This document shows, one piece after another, positions 22,503 through 33,209 of a stretch of DNA of 64,000 nucleotides (the stretch's first letter is position 1; every line of letters starts with the position of its first letter). The notes under the pieces are model-generated. The model was not told the origin of the DNA. It worked only from the letters and a program-made list of their open reading frames with translations, and did no database searches. Made by a program: the position numbers and the translations under genes. Origin of the DNA: Liolophura sinensis (Eukaryota > Mollusca > Polyplacophora > Chitonida > Chitonidae); contig NC_088307.1 in NCBI RefSeq assembly GCF_032854445.1, positions 24,999,953 to 25,063,952 of the forward strand, read 5' to 3'.

Positions 22503-22893
22503 TTATGCACACTAACTGAGAGGCTCCTGAGTCCTTGTTATGCACACTAACTGAGAGGCTCCAGAGTCTTGGTTATGCACACTAACTGAGAGGCTCCTGA
22601 GTCCTTGTTATGCACATTAACTGAGAGGCTCCTGAGTCCTGGTTATGCACATTAGAGGAGAGGCCCCTGACTCCTGGTTATGCACATTAGAGGAGAGGCT
22701 CCAGAGTCCTTGTTATGCACACTAACTGTGATACTCCTGAGTCCTGGTTATACACATTAACTGAAATGCTCCAGAGTCCTGGTTATGCACATTAACTGAG
22801 AGGCTCCTAGGTCCTATGTACATTAACTGAGAAGCTCCTGAGTCCTACGCACACTAACTGAGAAGCTCCTGAGTCCTGGCTATGTACACTAGC
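22503..22893 (-). repeat. 35-bp minisatellite derived from the SINE head
   Basis: About 11-12 copies of TTATGCACACTAACTGAGAG plus GCTCCTGAGTCCTTG. Complemented, the unit contains CAGGAGCCTCTCAGTTAGTG, which corresponds to the box A region of the adjoining SINE (CCTCTGTGGCTCAGTTGGTT and CCAGGAGTCTC). Confidence 0.9.
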
Positions 22894-23969
22894 TCCTCTG
22901 CCCAGGAGCGCCCACCTCATCCCCACCACTCTACACAAAGAGAACTAATCTATTAATACTATTACACGTACTCAACAGATTTTCCCACCAACTCCTGATC
23001 ATCAAGGATAAAGAATTCTAATGACAGCTACACACCTTTCTTTGTTCATACACGCCTGTACATGAAAAACAGAAGAGTGGGTTAAAAACCTAATGACACA
23101 AGGGAGGTTTTTGATATGTTTCGCTCACCTTGAGACTGATTTTATCACTGATTAATTTGAGGTCCCTTCTAAAAATTCCCCAATCTTAAAAACATGTGCA
23201 AGATTGTGTATTGGACATATTTATTTTGGGAACTTATCATTTACTTGTACTGCTGTCATAAAATACACAGGTTGCTGTAGATGTGTTTCTGATCAATTTG
23301 TTTCAGTTTGTTACACTAAAAATAAAAGTTTTGTGTTACACTGCATCACCACAGAGCATCACTTGTACTGAGTTTGGAAATGACACTTGAAACGAGTACT
23401 TAACTTCCCACATATTACATTTTGACCAAAATATTTCAAAAAGTTTTAATAATAAAGTTTTCAATAATAAAATTTGGAAGAATTTTTTGCCCAATCTTCT
23501 TATTCAGCGATGATATATTGCCCAAGCTAACCCACGAAGAGCTGCAGCTGTCGAACTGGAGACATACAGCCTGGGAATGGCCTAATTCTGTTACAAACTC
23601 ACAGGCATAGGGCTTAATGGAGATTGTGTAAAAGCTTTGGTGGGTCATCCCTAATTTGTGAACTAAATCCACAGCCGATAACATCAGAATGTTAACAAGA
23701 ACATAGGGGGAGAAGAACACTGTTTTTAACTACACTGCACAAGTAGAAGCTGTCATGAGGTGATGTCATAGCAGACAGAGGCCTAGTGTTACAGGGTTAC
23801 ATGTACCCATACAGGGATAGGCAGACAACAGCTTCATTCAGGATGGAGACATATTGATGTCAGTGATACAGATGACTCCTGAAAGAACTTGCCACAACTA
23901 CTCCTGTAGTACGCACATGTGACCAAGTGTAACGTACCTTGCAGACACATGTAAGCTAAATGGAGTGAA
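22894..23969. other. Intron, no feature recognised
   Basis: No coding signal or repeat family seen. Small open frames on both strands over 23422-23720 overlap each other and have no recognisable content. Confidence 0.5.
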
Positions 23970-24166
23970 ATCTGGCCTCAGAAAGTGCATACTTATATGC
24001 AAATCCATGTGATTGAATATCACTTTTGGTGCTGAGACATACACTTTCCCCATAACATATCATCCTTCCTTTCAAATAAACTTCCAAACACCTTCCTCAG
24101 GTCAATACCACTCTCAAAAACAGACAAAAATGAGTAACTTGGCATGAACAAAATTTTAGGTCATTC
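23970..24166 (+). mobile_element. MITE-like family A, degraded copy
   Basis: Shares TTTTGGTGCTGAGACATACA, ATATCATCCT, AAAAATGAGTAACTTGG and the end AAATTTTAGGTCATT with other family A copies. The left end is eroded. Confidence 0.65.
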
Positions 24167-24719
24167 ACTGAGCAAATGTGCATAGACGTCATATGACAGT
24201 TCAATATATTTGGTATTGAAACAAAAAACCAGGAAAAAGAGTCCATCCTAACCCTATTAATTTCAGTTTAGCTTATGTAAGAAACTTCCTGTAAACTATT
24301 AAATTACAGTTACTAATTATGTAGCAGAGTCCACTGAAACAATAGCCACTCTTTTATGACAGCCGTTCCCCGGCTATTTAAGCGCATGTACGTACAGCTG
24401 TGCATGTTCATGTAATAAAAGTGATTCAGTGATTTCGCTTTATAAATTTCAGTTTCAGTTCATAAATTGCATTGTTTGGATTTTTTGGGCCAGCTCCATT
24501 TTGATGTATTCACAGAAAATCCACCACAAAGTTGTGTACACTGACAAGTTAACAGAAATTCCTTTCAATGGGTATCAAAATCTAAGTTTTGTTTAGCAAA
24601 TTCCTTTCATATGTTTAGGAGTGAGGAATAAAACTTCATGTGGTTTGACTAAATGGTACAGTGTGTCAAAAATATTAAAATTTTAAAGTTTTAACAGCTT
24701 GCTGTTCTTCAGCTAAAAG

Positions 24720-25110
24720 CACAATTCAGAAAGAAACCTGTCAGGATTACTGGAGAGCGAGGGAGAGGTGTACACGGACAGGAGAGGCTGGCAGGTCACG
24801 TCCAAACTCCACTGTGAAATAAGTTACGCACACAAGCACCCACTATAACTAGATTTGCTTCACACGTCGCAGTTTGCCCGGATAAAGGGAGATTACCCTA
24901 ATCTGCGTGTGTGTCTGTCTGTGACCACAAACTGCCTCCTCAGTGCCTGTGTATCTTCTGTGAGAGGACTGCGACCTCTGTTGACACACACCCTCCGCCA
25001 CCCAGCAACCCCCAGGTGATGTGGGCAGGTAGATTATAGCCTTAATTCCTCACCCCCCAGTCAGGTAACAATTCACCTGAAATCTGTACAAAGATAATTT
25101 GTCGATTTTA
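24720..25110. other. GC-richer block in the long intron
   Basis: A GC-richer, repeat-free block with no convincing exon on either strand. It could be an intronic regulatory element or a non-coding exon; nothing in the sequence settles this. Confidence 0.3.
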
Positions 25111-25224
25111 CAATAGCTAGAGATTCATGATGGTACAGGTATACTTGCTGACAATGCATGGTTTTAGCATCTATATCAAATTTTTATCTAACCGGATAAC
25201 TATGGTAAATAGGCGGGAATTTTT

Positions 25225-25370
25225 CCAAAAGAAATGTCTGCAAAAGTGCATTTTCAGAGGCAAATGCAGGTCATACACTATTCCTTTTGGTAATGAAATT
25301 GACATTTTACCAGTACGATGTCATCCTACATGCACCTCAAAACACATTTCAACTCTAAAACTCTAAAAAT
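25225..25370 (+). mobile_element. MITE-like family A, partial copy
   Basis: Matches the family interior (GAGGCAAATGCAGGTCATAC, then GATGTCATCCTACATGCACC). Both ends are missing or eroded. Confidence 0.55.
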
Positions 25371-26594
25371 GTCACAAAATGTCACTTCTTGTACTGTAAT
25401 AAGGGATTGTGGTTCAGCATGCAATTCTCTGATAGACCAATTTGTGGTTAATTATATTATATTTGTATCTAAATATTGTGGAACATGTTCATTACCTAAT
25501 TTATGTGTTTAGCGGTAAACACATGCATGTACATGTAGGACACATTCATGTTTATCCAGTTATATATACACATATTTAACGATTTTCCATTTTTTAAGAG
25601 AAAACCACAGGTCATACAAATATGGCATTTCCTGAAAAAAAAAAAAGAAAAAGAAAAAAAGAAGTGTTTTAACTTTCATGTTTTTAGTGTGATCATGATG
25701 AATAGGAAGGTCAATACATTAAATTAATATGCGTATGTCTCATGTGCAAAATACATGTACACCCGATCGCTTCAAAATTTATATTCACTACTTGATAGAA
25801 CCATAAAGCAAATTCTGAAGTGTAGACAGCCCATATCAGCAGGTGACATCTTTGTAATTAACATTTAATACAGGTAAAGTCAACGGAGATGTGAAGAATA
25901 GCGGTTTAACGGCTTACTCGCATGACTTTTAAGGTCAAAGTACAAGGGGGGTGTGTTTACCTGCTTGTATATGTAAGACCTCTCTCTCTAGAGTCAGCCT
26001 ATTATAACATCTGTATGTATACCTGTACCTAGAGATCACCTGAGCCCTAATTACAGGTGAGAATACATAGGTATGAAAATGACATGCAGACCTGAGATCG
26101 CATCAAGTTTATAACCTGGAAAGCACCTTAGAAGTTCTGTCTCATACAGCAGGGTTTGCTCCATCATTACACCTGATACAAAATGAAGATCACAGGTGGA
26201 ACACTATATCAGAAGAGGTGGTATTTACTCCATACAGAGTGTGCACAACATGTATATGTTGTGTGTATTTGTGTTACACCAGTACTTTCACAAAAATTCT
26301 TGATTATAACTTTAAGCAAAGATCAAATAAACACATTAAACTGAATAATAACAGAAACAGTCAAACAAAACGGAAGAACGAATAGAGAGATCTTCAGTTA
26401 TTTTAATCTCTGCCCAAAAAACAATCAGAAAATCTCCATACATGTGCAATTTTAATAGGTTTGACGGATTTCAGCAGTTGTCTCTATACGTGTATAAAAG
26501 TATTGGTTATGCAGCTTTGGTGTATACAACTTAATTCCACAGACCACAAAGCTTTTCATAGGAGCTACCAAAGTACAGGCTATGAAAACAATTT

Positions 26595-26865
26595 AGGAGT
26601 GAGTATGGAGTGCTTGGGGTTTAATGTCGCACTTAACAATTTTTAAGTCATACGAGTCCTCAGAGTACATGTACAGTATGTGTAGTGTGCCTCCTTGTTG
26701 CAGGATGTATTTCCACCACTCTTTTATCTAGTGCTGCTTCACTGATGCCTTACCGATGGCAAGTACTCCAACCCGCCCGAGCCATTATACTGATACAGGT
26801 ATAATGCTGAATGCCAAGTGAAAAAGCTACAACTTCCTGTTTTAAAGTCTGAGGTGTGACCTGAT
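26595..26865 (-). mobile_element. (ACTC)n-tailed SINE, older copy
   Basis: Complement of the family body: GCTTGGGGTTTAATGTCGCA, GTGCCTCCTTGTTGCAGGA, CCCGAGCCATTATACTGATA and TTCCTGTTTTAAAGTCTGA, as in the copy at 17047. The tail is degraded and no clear target duplication remains. Confidence 0.85.
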
Positions 26866-26994
26866 CCAGGACTGACCTAGAGCAATATTTTATTTCACCA
26901 ATTTTGCAGGAAAAAGAAGCTACATGTGTATTAAAGACCAAGGGAGATAATCACTCATTAATTTACCAGCAGGGAGCTCAAAATCCTGTTGATA

Positions 26995-27215
26995 TCCTAA
27001 ATGACTTAAAAATTCGACCACACAAAAAGCATTTTTGAAGGCAAATAAAGGTCATGAGATATTATCTCTGGTGCTAAAATTTACATTTTCCCTGTAGAAT
27101 ATCATCTTACCTTCCAAATACCTCTCAAAGCACCTTTCTAAAATCAACAGACCTCCCAGAATCTGTAAAAATGAGCAACTAAATCATGGATGAAATTTTA
27201 GGAGTAATTTCTCAC
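26995..27215 (+). mobile_element. MITE-like family A, near-complete copy
   Basis: The left end TCCTAAATGACTTAAAAATT follows a TA. The interior GGCAAATAAAGGTCATGAGA, ATATCATCTTACCTTCC and AAAATGAGCAACTAAATC matches the complement of the 19691 element over its whole length. Confidence 0.78.
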
Positions 27216-28265
27216 CGAACAAAAATCAATGTAATGAAAATAAACAATCCAGAACTGCTGAACTTTTAGTTGATTCCTGCCATCTTAGGGCACATATGTA
27301 CAAATCACCAATGGATTATCTCCCTTGCTCTCAGGAAGCCAGCCTAGCTTTCATGTGGTTGGGTCAGACTTCCATTCATTATACTACTGTGTATACACTA
27401 CATGTAAGTGTAACAAAATATCAGACTCAAAAATCAAATGCCGTTGTTAAGTTACAGAGAAATACAAACATTATAAGCGTATAAGTGATCAATAGTAAAG
27501 CTTTATCGTGTCTGATGTAGGGTTATATGTACGCATTGAAATTATATGAGCATATGAGTGTAACATGTGGCTCTGGCTGATACAGATACGCATATAAAAG
27601 CGAACTGGAGATCTGTTCAATATTTAACCTAATAAACCTATCAACATATTGTTTCGTAACTTAAACTGATCTTCTGGAATCAAAAGCATGTATATGTACA
27701 TATATACACATGTAGTCAACGTGTGTAGATGTGACAACTGACTGTAATTGCACATAATTCTACTTGTCAGTCCAAACCTTGTGTAAAAATTTTCCTTGGA
27801 AACCCTTCAATAGGAGACTCGGTGCTGAGATAGACAGATGCCCAAATTACAGTAGGACACATCATTTTCTTCTGTGACGTTGCAGTGTATGTGTACTGCA
27901 TATATGTTTTATCAGCACACATGCACCGATAATTACGTTTAGAAAATGAAAGAACAAATGAGTTCACAGCTTTGAACCGCCCTGATACAGGCGGGAAGGA
28001 GTATTACGAGTTCCCCATACACACTGACCACATAACACAGTAAACCGAGTCACATGCTTCACCTTTTCCTCCAATGGTATTAAAATATGGAAGTTTAATT
28101 CTGATTTTCAACATCAAAGCCCTCAAGCTTCAGTGTAAAGTCAAGTTTACAGTTGTCTCCAATGCATTCAATAGTGACTGAATGTACATGAGCATGCCCA
28201 TCTAAACTTGTCTTTCACAAACAAAAGTTACAAACAACAGTTAAGAAAATTGCATCCAAATTTTT
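27216..28265. other. Intron, no feature recognised
   Basis: AT-rich. No repeat family or coding exon recognised. Confidence 0.5.
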
Positions 28266-28425
28266 GGGTCGGGCAGCAACCTGTCAATAGTCATGGGTTT
28301 CCCCCTGGCTCTGCCTGGTTTCCTCTCGCCATAATGCTATGGTTATAATGTTATGCATGGCTATTTTGTATAAGTGAAATAATCTTGAGTACAGCGCAAA
28401 ACACCAATTAAATAAATAAATAAAT
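28266..28425 (+). mobile_element. tRNA-type SINE, 5'-truncated
   Basis: Body CAGCAACCTGTCAATAGTCA and GGTTTCCTCTCGCCATAATGC, 3' segment GAGTACAGCGCAAAACACC, tail (AAAT)n. A ~25-bp internal expansion (GCTATGGTTATAATGTTATG) is specific to this copy. Confidence 0.85.
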
Positions 28426-28482
28426 GTGTTTTCAAGAATCAGTTTTGATTTGCAAGATCAATTTGGAAATCTCATTTCTGAG

Positions 28483-28650
28483 TCCCTAAAATATTGCATG
28501 ACATTGTCCATTCTTAGAGACAAATAAGGTCATTACGCATAATCTTTGGTGCTGAAACTAACTTTCTTTATTGAAATATTATCGTACATGAACATTCCAA
28601 ATAAATCTTTTCTACGATGAACAGAACTCTCAGAATCAGGTAAAATAAGT
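28483..28650 (+). mobile_element. MITE-like family A interrupted by a SINE
   Basis: Left end CCCTAAAATATTGCATGACA, interior GACAAATAAGGTCATTACGC and TTTGGTGCTGAAACTAAC. The homology breaks exactly where the next SINE begins, so the SINE landed in this element. Confidence 0.7.
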
Positions 28651-28863
28651 TTTATTTATTTATCTATTTATTTGATTGGTGTTTAACACCGTACTCAAGA
28701 ATATTTCACTTATACGCGGCAGCCAGCATTATGGTGGGAGGAAACTGGGCAGAGCCCGGGGGAAACCCACGACCATCTGCAGGTTATTGGCAAACCTTCC
28801 CACGTACAACTGGAGAAACTTGAACCCACAGACACTGCATTGGTGAGAGGCTCCTGGGTTGGC
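28651..28863 (-). mobile_element. tRNA-type SINE, 5'-truncated, with TSD
   Basis: Reverse-strand copy with tail complement, conserved 3' segment, body and box B remnant, ending at CTCCTGGGTTGGC. The 9-bp repeat AAAATAAGT at 28642-28650 and 28864-28872 is the target-site duplication. Confidence 0.9.
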
Positions 28864-29585
28864 AAAATAAGTACACGAATCAATCAAAATGTATTCTCCA
28901 ATATAGTGATATGAAGTCTTGGTCGGGTACATGGGCTTTCTGACCTACATGTACATGTATGTTAATAAAACCCTGTTATAGGAAGGATGGGGGAAGCTCC
29001 ATGTTTGGCCAGCCACATTCCACTAGGCCTTCAACCTTTCATACAGTAATCAATACCTGCTGATTGATCACAACCACAAGTGGCTGTGAAAGCGCTGAAC
29101 CGTGTCATACAAAAGACAGGTTTATAGCTCCGTTTAGTCTCCGGGGTGTTACATATACATGCACACTACTAGGTCACTCACATGTCCCCACCCTTCCTAT
29201 AGCACAGCACTCAGGTAATGGAGCCCTGCCCCAAGCACCAGCATGCACACATGTGCTGGAGTGCTAGCTTCTACCTTTATAAACAGATCGTTCCTGGGTA
29301 CCAATCAGCTGACCCTGTGCAGCCTCTAGCAAATTTAATACATGTACACCCTCAGCCAATTCTGTTCAACGGAAACTCTGACAAGTACATGTAAGTCTCC
29401 TCGTCCATAAGGCCATCTTTAAAAAATTCTTTGTTGGGGTAACAGATTTTTTAGAAAAATAGGGTTGGATAGTAGGGAATTTTTTTTCTTTTCTTTCTTC
29501 TAAAAAAGTTAGGTATTTTAAACAAATTAACATCAGGAGAAAAAGAAACAAAATTTCATCAAAAGCCAAAAAATAAAAAAGTTAT

Positions 29586-30066
29586 AGAGGAGGGCCATTT
29601 TTGGAGGTTTGGCTGTTTTAGGGGGCCATTTTTGGAGGTTTGGCTGTTGTAGAGGGCCATTTTTGGAGGTTTGACTGTTTTAGAGGGCCGTTTTTGGAGG
29701 TTTGGCTGTTTTAGAGGGCCATTTTTGGAGGTTTGACTGTTTTAGAGGGCCGTTTTTGGAGGTTTGGCTGTTTTACAGGGCCATTTTTGGAGGTTTGGCT
29801 GTTTTGACTGTTTTAGAGGGCCGTTTTTGGAGGTTTGGCTGTTTTAGAGGGCCATTTTTGGAGGTTTGACTGTTTTAGAGGGCCGTTTTTGGAGGTTTGG
29901 CTGTTTTAGAGGGCCATTTTTGGAGGTTTGGCTGTTTTAGAGGGCCGTTTTTGGAGGTTTGGCTGTTTTACAGGGCCATTTTTGGAGGTTTGGCTGTTTT
30001 GACTGTTTTAGAGGGCCGTTTTTGGAGGTTTGGCTGTTTTAGAGGGCCGTTTTTTGAGGTTTAGCT
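29586..30066 (+). repeat. 31-bp minisatellite with higher-order structure
   Basis: About 15 copies of a 31-bp unit (GCCATTTTTGGAGGTTTGGC then TGTTTTAGAGG). CCATT and CCGTT versions tend to alternate. A distinctive block (TTTTACAGGG, then TTTTGACTGTTTTAGAGGG with a 9-bp insertion) occurs twice, 195 bp apart (six units plus 9). Confidence 0.93.
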
Positions 30067-31253
30067 GAGCCACATTCATTTGCACATATTTTCAGTGCTG
30101 CATCACTGATGTATATGTAGAAGTACTGTACTTCTACTATATCATGTGTAAAGCTTCCTGGTCAAAGAACTTTGAATGTAAAATACACAAATAATTAGCT
30201 AACATTATAGTATAAAGATAGCAATTAAAATACACACGTCTACTTGTCACACATCTGAATATTAGCATTTTATAAATTTATCTCATTTCCTATTAAAAGA
30301 AGAATACATATGTTCAAGCCCCCTTTCTAGTGATTTGTCCACCTTAATTTATACCTCCAAGACTCTTGATAATGTCAGGTATGTGTTGTTACATGTTGTA
30401 CATTTCAGGTGTGCTAATTTGTGGCAAACATGTATAACATTCGCATGATAAATAACAGCATGCACCAACATGGACATGCACTAACAAGGACATGCACCAA
30501 GAAGGACATGCACCAACCAGGAACATGCACCAACCAGGAACATGCATCTACACTGTATCTTGTAAATGTATATAATGTTGAAAATACCATCACGATTATA
30601 AAACATTCAGCCACACTACACTCTACCCATCAACATGTTGCCTATTTTATACAAGGATGTTAACATAAACAACACAAATCTTCACCAAATATACAGAATA
30701 TACTGTAAATCTTCAACTTTTCTCGACCTCTCAAGCACTTTTTTCATTGGAACTTATGCATACTATTATTATGGAAATGACATCAAAAATGCTTTGTTTG
30801 TGTCACTAAAGGTGCAAGCTTCATAAAACTGTGCAGGTTATTTCTCAACACCCCATAGTTCTTTCAAACTATTGGTCACAGTGGTGACTGAAAAGGTCAA
30901 AGAATTAGGGTGTACGGCACAGTCTCAACTGTACCAAAATTCATGGCCTTGCTTCATGGTCACCTTCATTTTGCTGGGCTACAAGTCCATGAAGTCCAGT
31001 AGTCCTGTAATATTATCAGCACTGATAGGCCTCAGTTCATGATGCATTGGAATCTCAACTCATCCTGACCGTGTGGTCTTTAATGTATTCAATCTCTCCC
31101 CATATACATGTGGTCTTACTCTGCGCTGTTGTTGTTCAGACTTATTAGGCCAATCAATTATTTATGGTCCTGTTTTTTTTCCTTACAAAGAACCCTGCAA
31201 GGCAGTAGTACTGTTAGTACATGTATCAACAGCCACAAGAATTCATATGATCT
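30067..31253. other. Intron, one small repeat
   Basis: A 16-17-bp repeat (ACATGCACCAACCAGGA type, ~5 copies) lies at 30465-30547. Otherwise no feature is recognised. Confidence 0.6.
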
Positions 31254-31259
31254 GATTTT

Positions 31260-31295
<36 letters not shown>

Positions 31296-31383
31296 TCTGA
31301 CTTTTGCTTAATTCTAAACTCAAGAAATGTTTTAGTTATATAAAGGCTGTCAGTTTAATGACTGTAGGAAACTGGAATGCCTG
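31254..31383 (-). mobile_element. Diverged tRNA-type SINE (tentative)
   Basis: A long (ATTT)n tail complement, then AAACTCAAGAAATGTTTTAG and TGTAGGAAACTGGAATGCC, which align loosely with the SINE 3' segment (GTACTCAAGAATATTTCAC, GGGAGGAAACTGGGC). The copy is very degraded. Confidence 0.5.
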
Positions 31384-32124
31384 GGAATAATGAATACTAT
31401 AAAAGTATTATACAGCAGTATGAAGGGTGAAACTGGGCGATCCTACTGGGCAATATTACTGGACTCATTATGTGACATGTATAGCCTGATCTTCTCTCAT
31501 ACACAGGCACAGAGAGGCTGGGTGCCTGCCATCCATAGCTCCCATGCTACAGCAATACCCACCAATCTATGGCCGCTCTGGTTTATTTGAACTCTACGCT
31601 TCTGTGAGAAATTTTCGGCAAAAATCAATACCAAGACGACAGTTAGCGAGGAAAATCTGGCGAGGAGACAAATGGGATGCTGGCTGGCTCCTCTGGTGAT
31701 TCTGTAGTGGAGTGGAACGAAGGCAACGTACAGGGAGCAACGCAGCGTGGTTCTGTCAGCAATGTGCAACAGACATGATGCCCATCTATACACACATGCC
31801 ATACAGACCTATGTGTTACATTAGGCACAAGAGGGTACTGGCAACAGGCTAATGCACATGTACAAGTGTTACGAGTGGTCAGAAGCTTCGCTGCACATGC
31901 AGCACACCTGCACATCATCATGATCATACATGTATAACAAAGATCCCAGTGTTACAAGCAATGACTGTTATATGCACATGTAGCACACCTGATACAGATC
32001 TTGGTGTTACAAGCACCAACTGGCTCAACTGTGTGCGTGACACAGGTCTCCGTGCTACAGGCAACAAGTTGATACATACAGCACCCAAGTATTCAAGAAT
32101 CTTTAAATCAAAAACACAATGCAC
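31384..32124. other. GC-richer intron block without recognised exon
   Basis: 31500-31820 is GC-richer and has overlapping open frames on both strands, none recognised. 31820-32090 has degenerate words around TGCACATGTAGCACACCTG and GTGTTACAAGCA, suggesting an old tandem repeat. Confidence 0.4.
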
Positions 32125-32314
32125 ATGTGAACACAAGATCATGGGCTTTCTACACTGTATGACACAGCACTACAATAACAATTCATCTACAGAGGGCTTT
32201 GCACACGTGTTCACGACTCCATGTGAACACAAGATCATGGGCTTTCTGCACTATATGACACAGCACTACAATAACAATTCATCTACAGAGGCTTTGCACA
32301 CGTGTTCATGACTC
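32125..32314. repeat. 96-bp tandem duplication
   Basis: Two nearly identical 96-bp units (start ATGTGAACACAAGATCATGG at 32125 and 32221), differing at a few bases and one deleted G pair. This is a recent duplication. Confidence 0.93.
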
Positions 32315-32872
32315 CCGGGAGAAAGTACAGTTACATGTATCGTAGCTGTCAACCAATGGGTACAGTATGTACCTTAACCGCTTTGTGCATCATGAATTCT
32401 CTACAAAAGAATTGCTATTTTCATAAACACACCGTCGGGCTTCAGTTCAGTTCAGCTGAGTTCAGTACAAGTTCATGGAACGCATCTGTATCACTCATTA
32501 TAATACTGACATCATTAATGCATTAAATCTCGCTCCATATACACGTTATAAGTGTTATTGTTCATAATTATTAAACCACAACTAAATGTTTACGGTTCTG
32601 CGAGTTGTTTTTTTTTTTGTTTTTTTTTTCTATAAAAACACCCCTAAGGGCAAGACAAAAAGCTCAACAAGGTGTCCCCAAATTATTAATGGTGCACCAC
32701 ATGTCTGTTACATGTAATTTGAAAACATATACACACGCTCAGCCTAATGAGTAAGATCCTCATTAAACCAACCCATCAAAGGCTGAGAAATTCCATGTAC
32801 AGGTTGGTTCACTATCAGACAGGTGTTTGAACAAATTAAGCATATTAACGTTGACATCTAACATTGTAGTTG

Positions 32873-33036
32873 TCCTAACATTGCCCCAAAAGGTCATTTT
32901 TGGGCTAATAAAGGTCATTGGAGACCTTATATTCTTAGGAGGATATTGTCCTATATGTGCCTTCCAAACAAATCTCAAAACTTGAAAAGCCTATCTTATA
33001 TCCACAGGAGCCTTAGAATCAGCCAAAAAATGTATA
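32873..33036 (+). mobile_element. MITE-like family A, degraded copy
   Basis: Shares GGCTAATAAAGGTCATTGG, ATATTGTCCTATATGTGCCT, TCCAAACAAATCTCAAAAC and CTTAGAATCAGCC with the family interior. A short SINE-tail-like piece (ACAGCATGAAATGCCAATCA) follows at about 33180. Confidence 0.55.
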
Positions 33037-33209
33037 GTAATAGCCTGATGGACAGAATTTTAAAACTGTCTAGGAAGCAAGTTAGTTTTTCAAGATTTAT
33101 GCACCTTGCTCTGCTCAGTTGCCTCTTACAATAAAAACAGGACAGCTATAGTACATGGATACAGATAATTATAATGAATACAGCATGAAATGCCAATCAA
33201 AGAAGTTAT

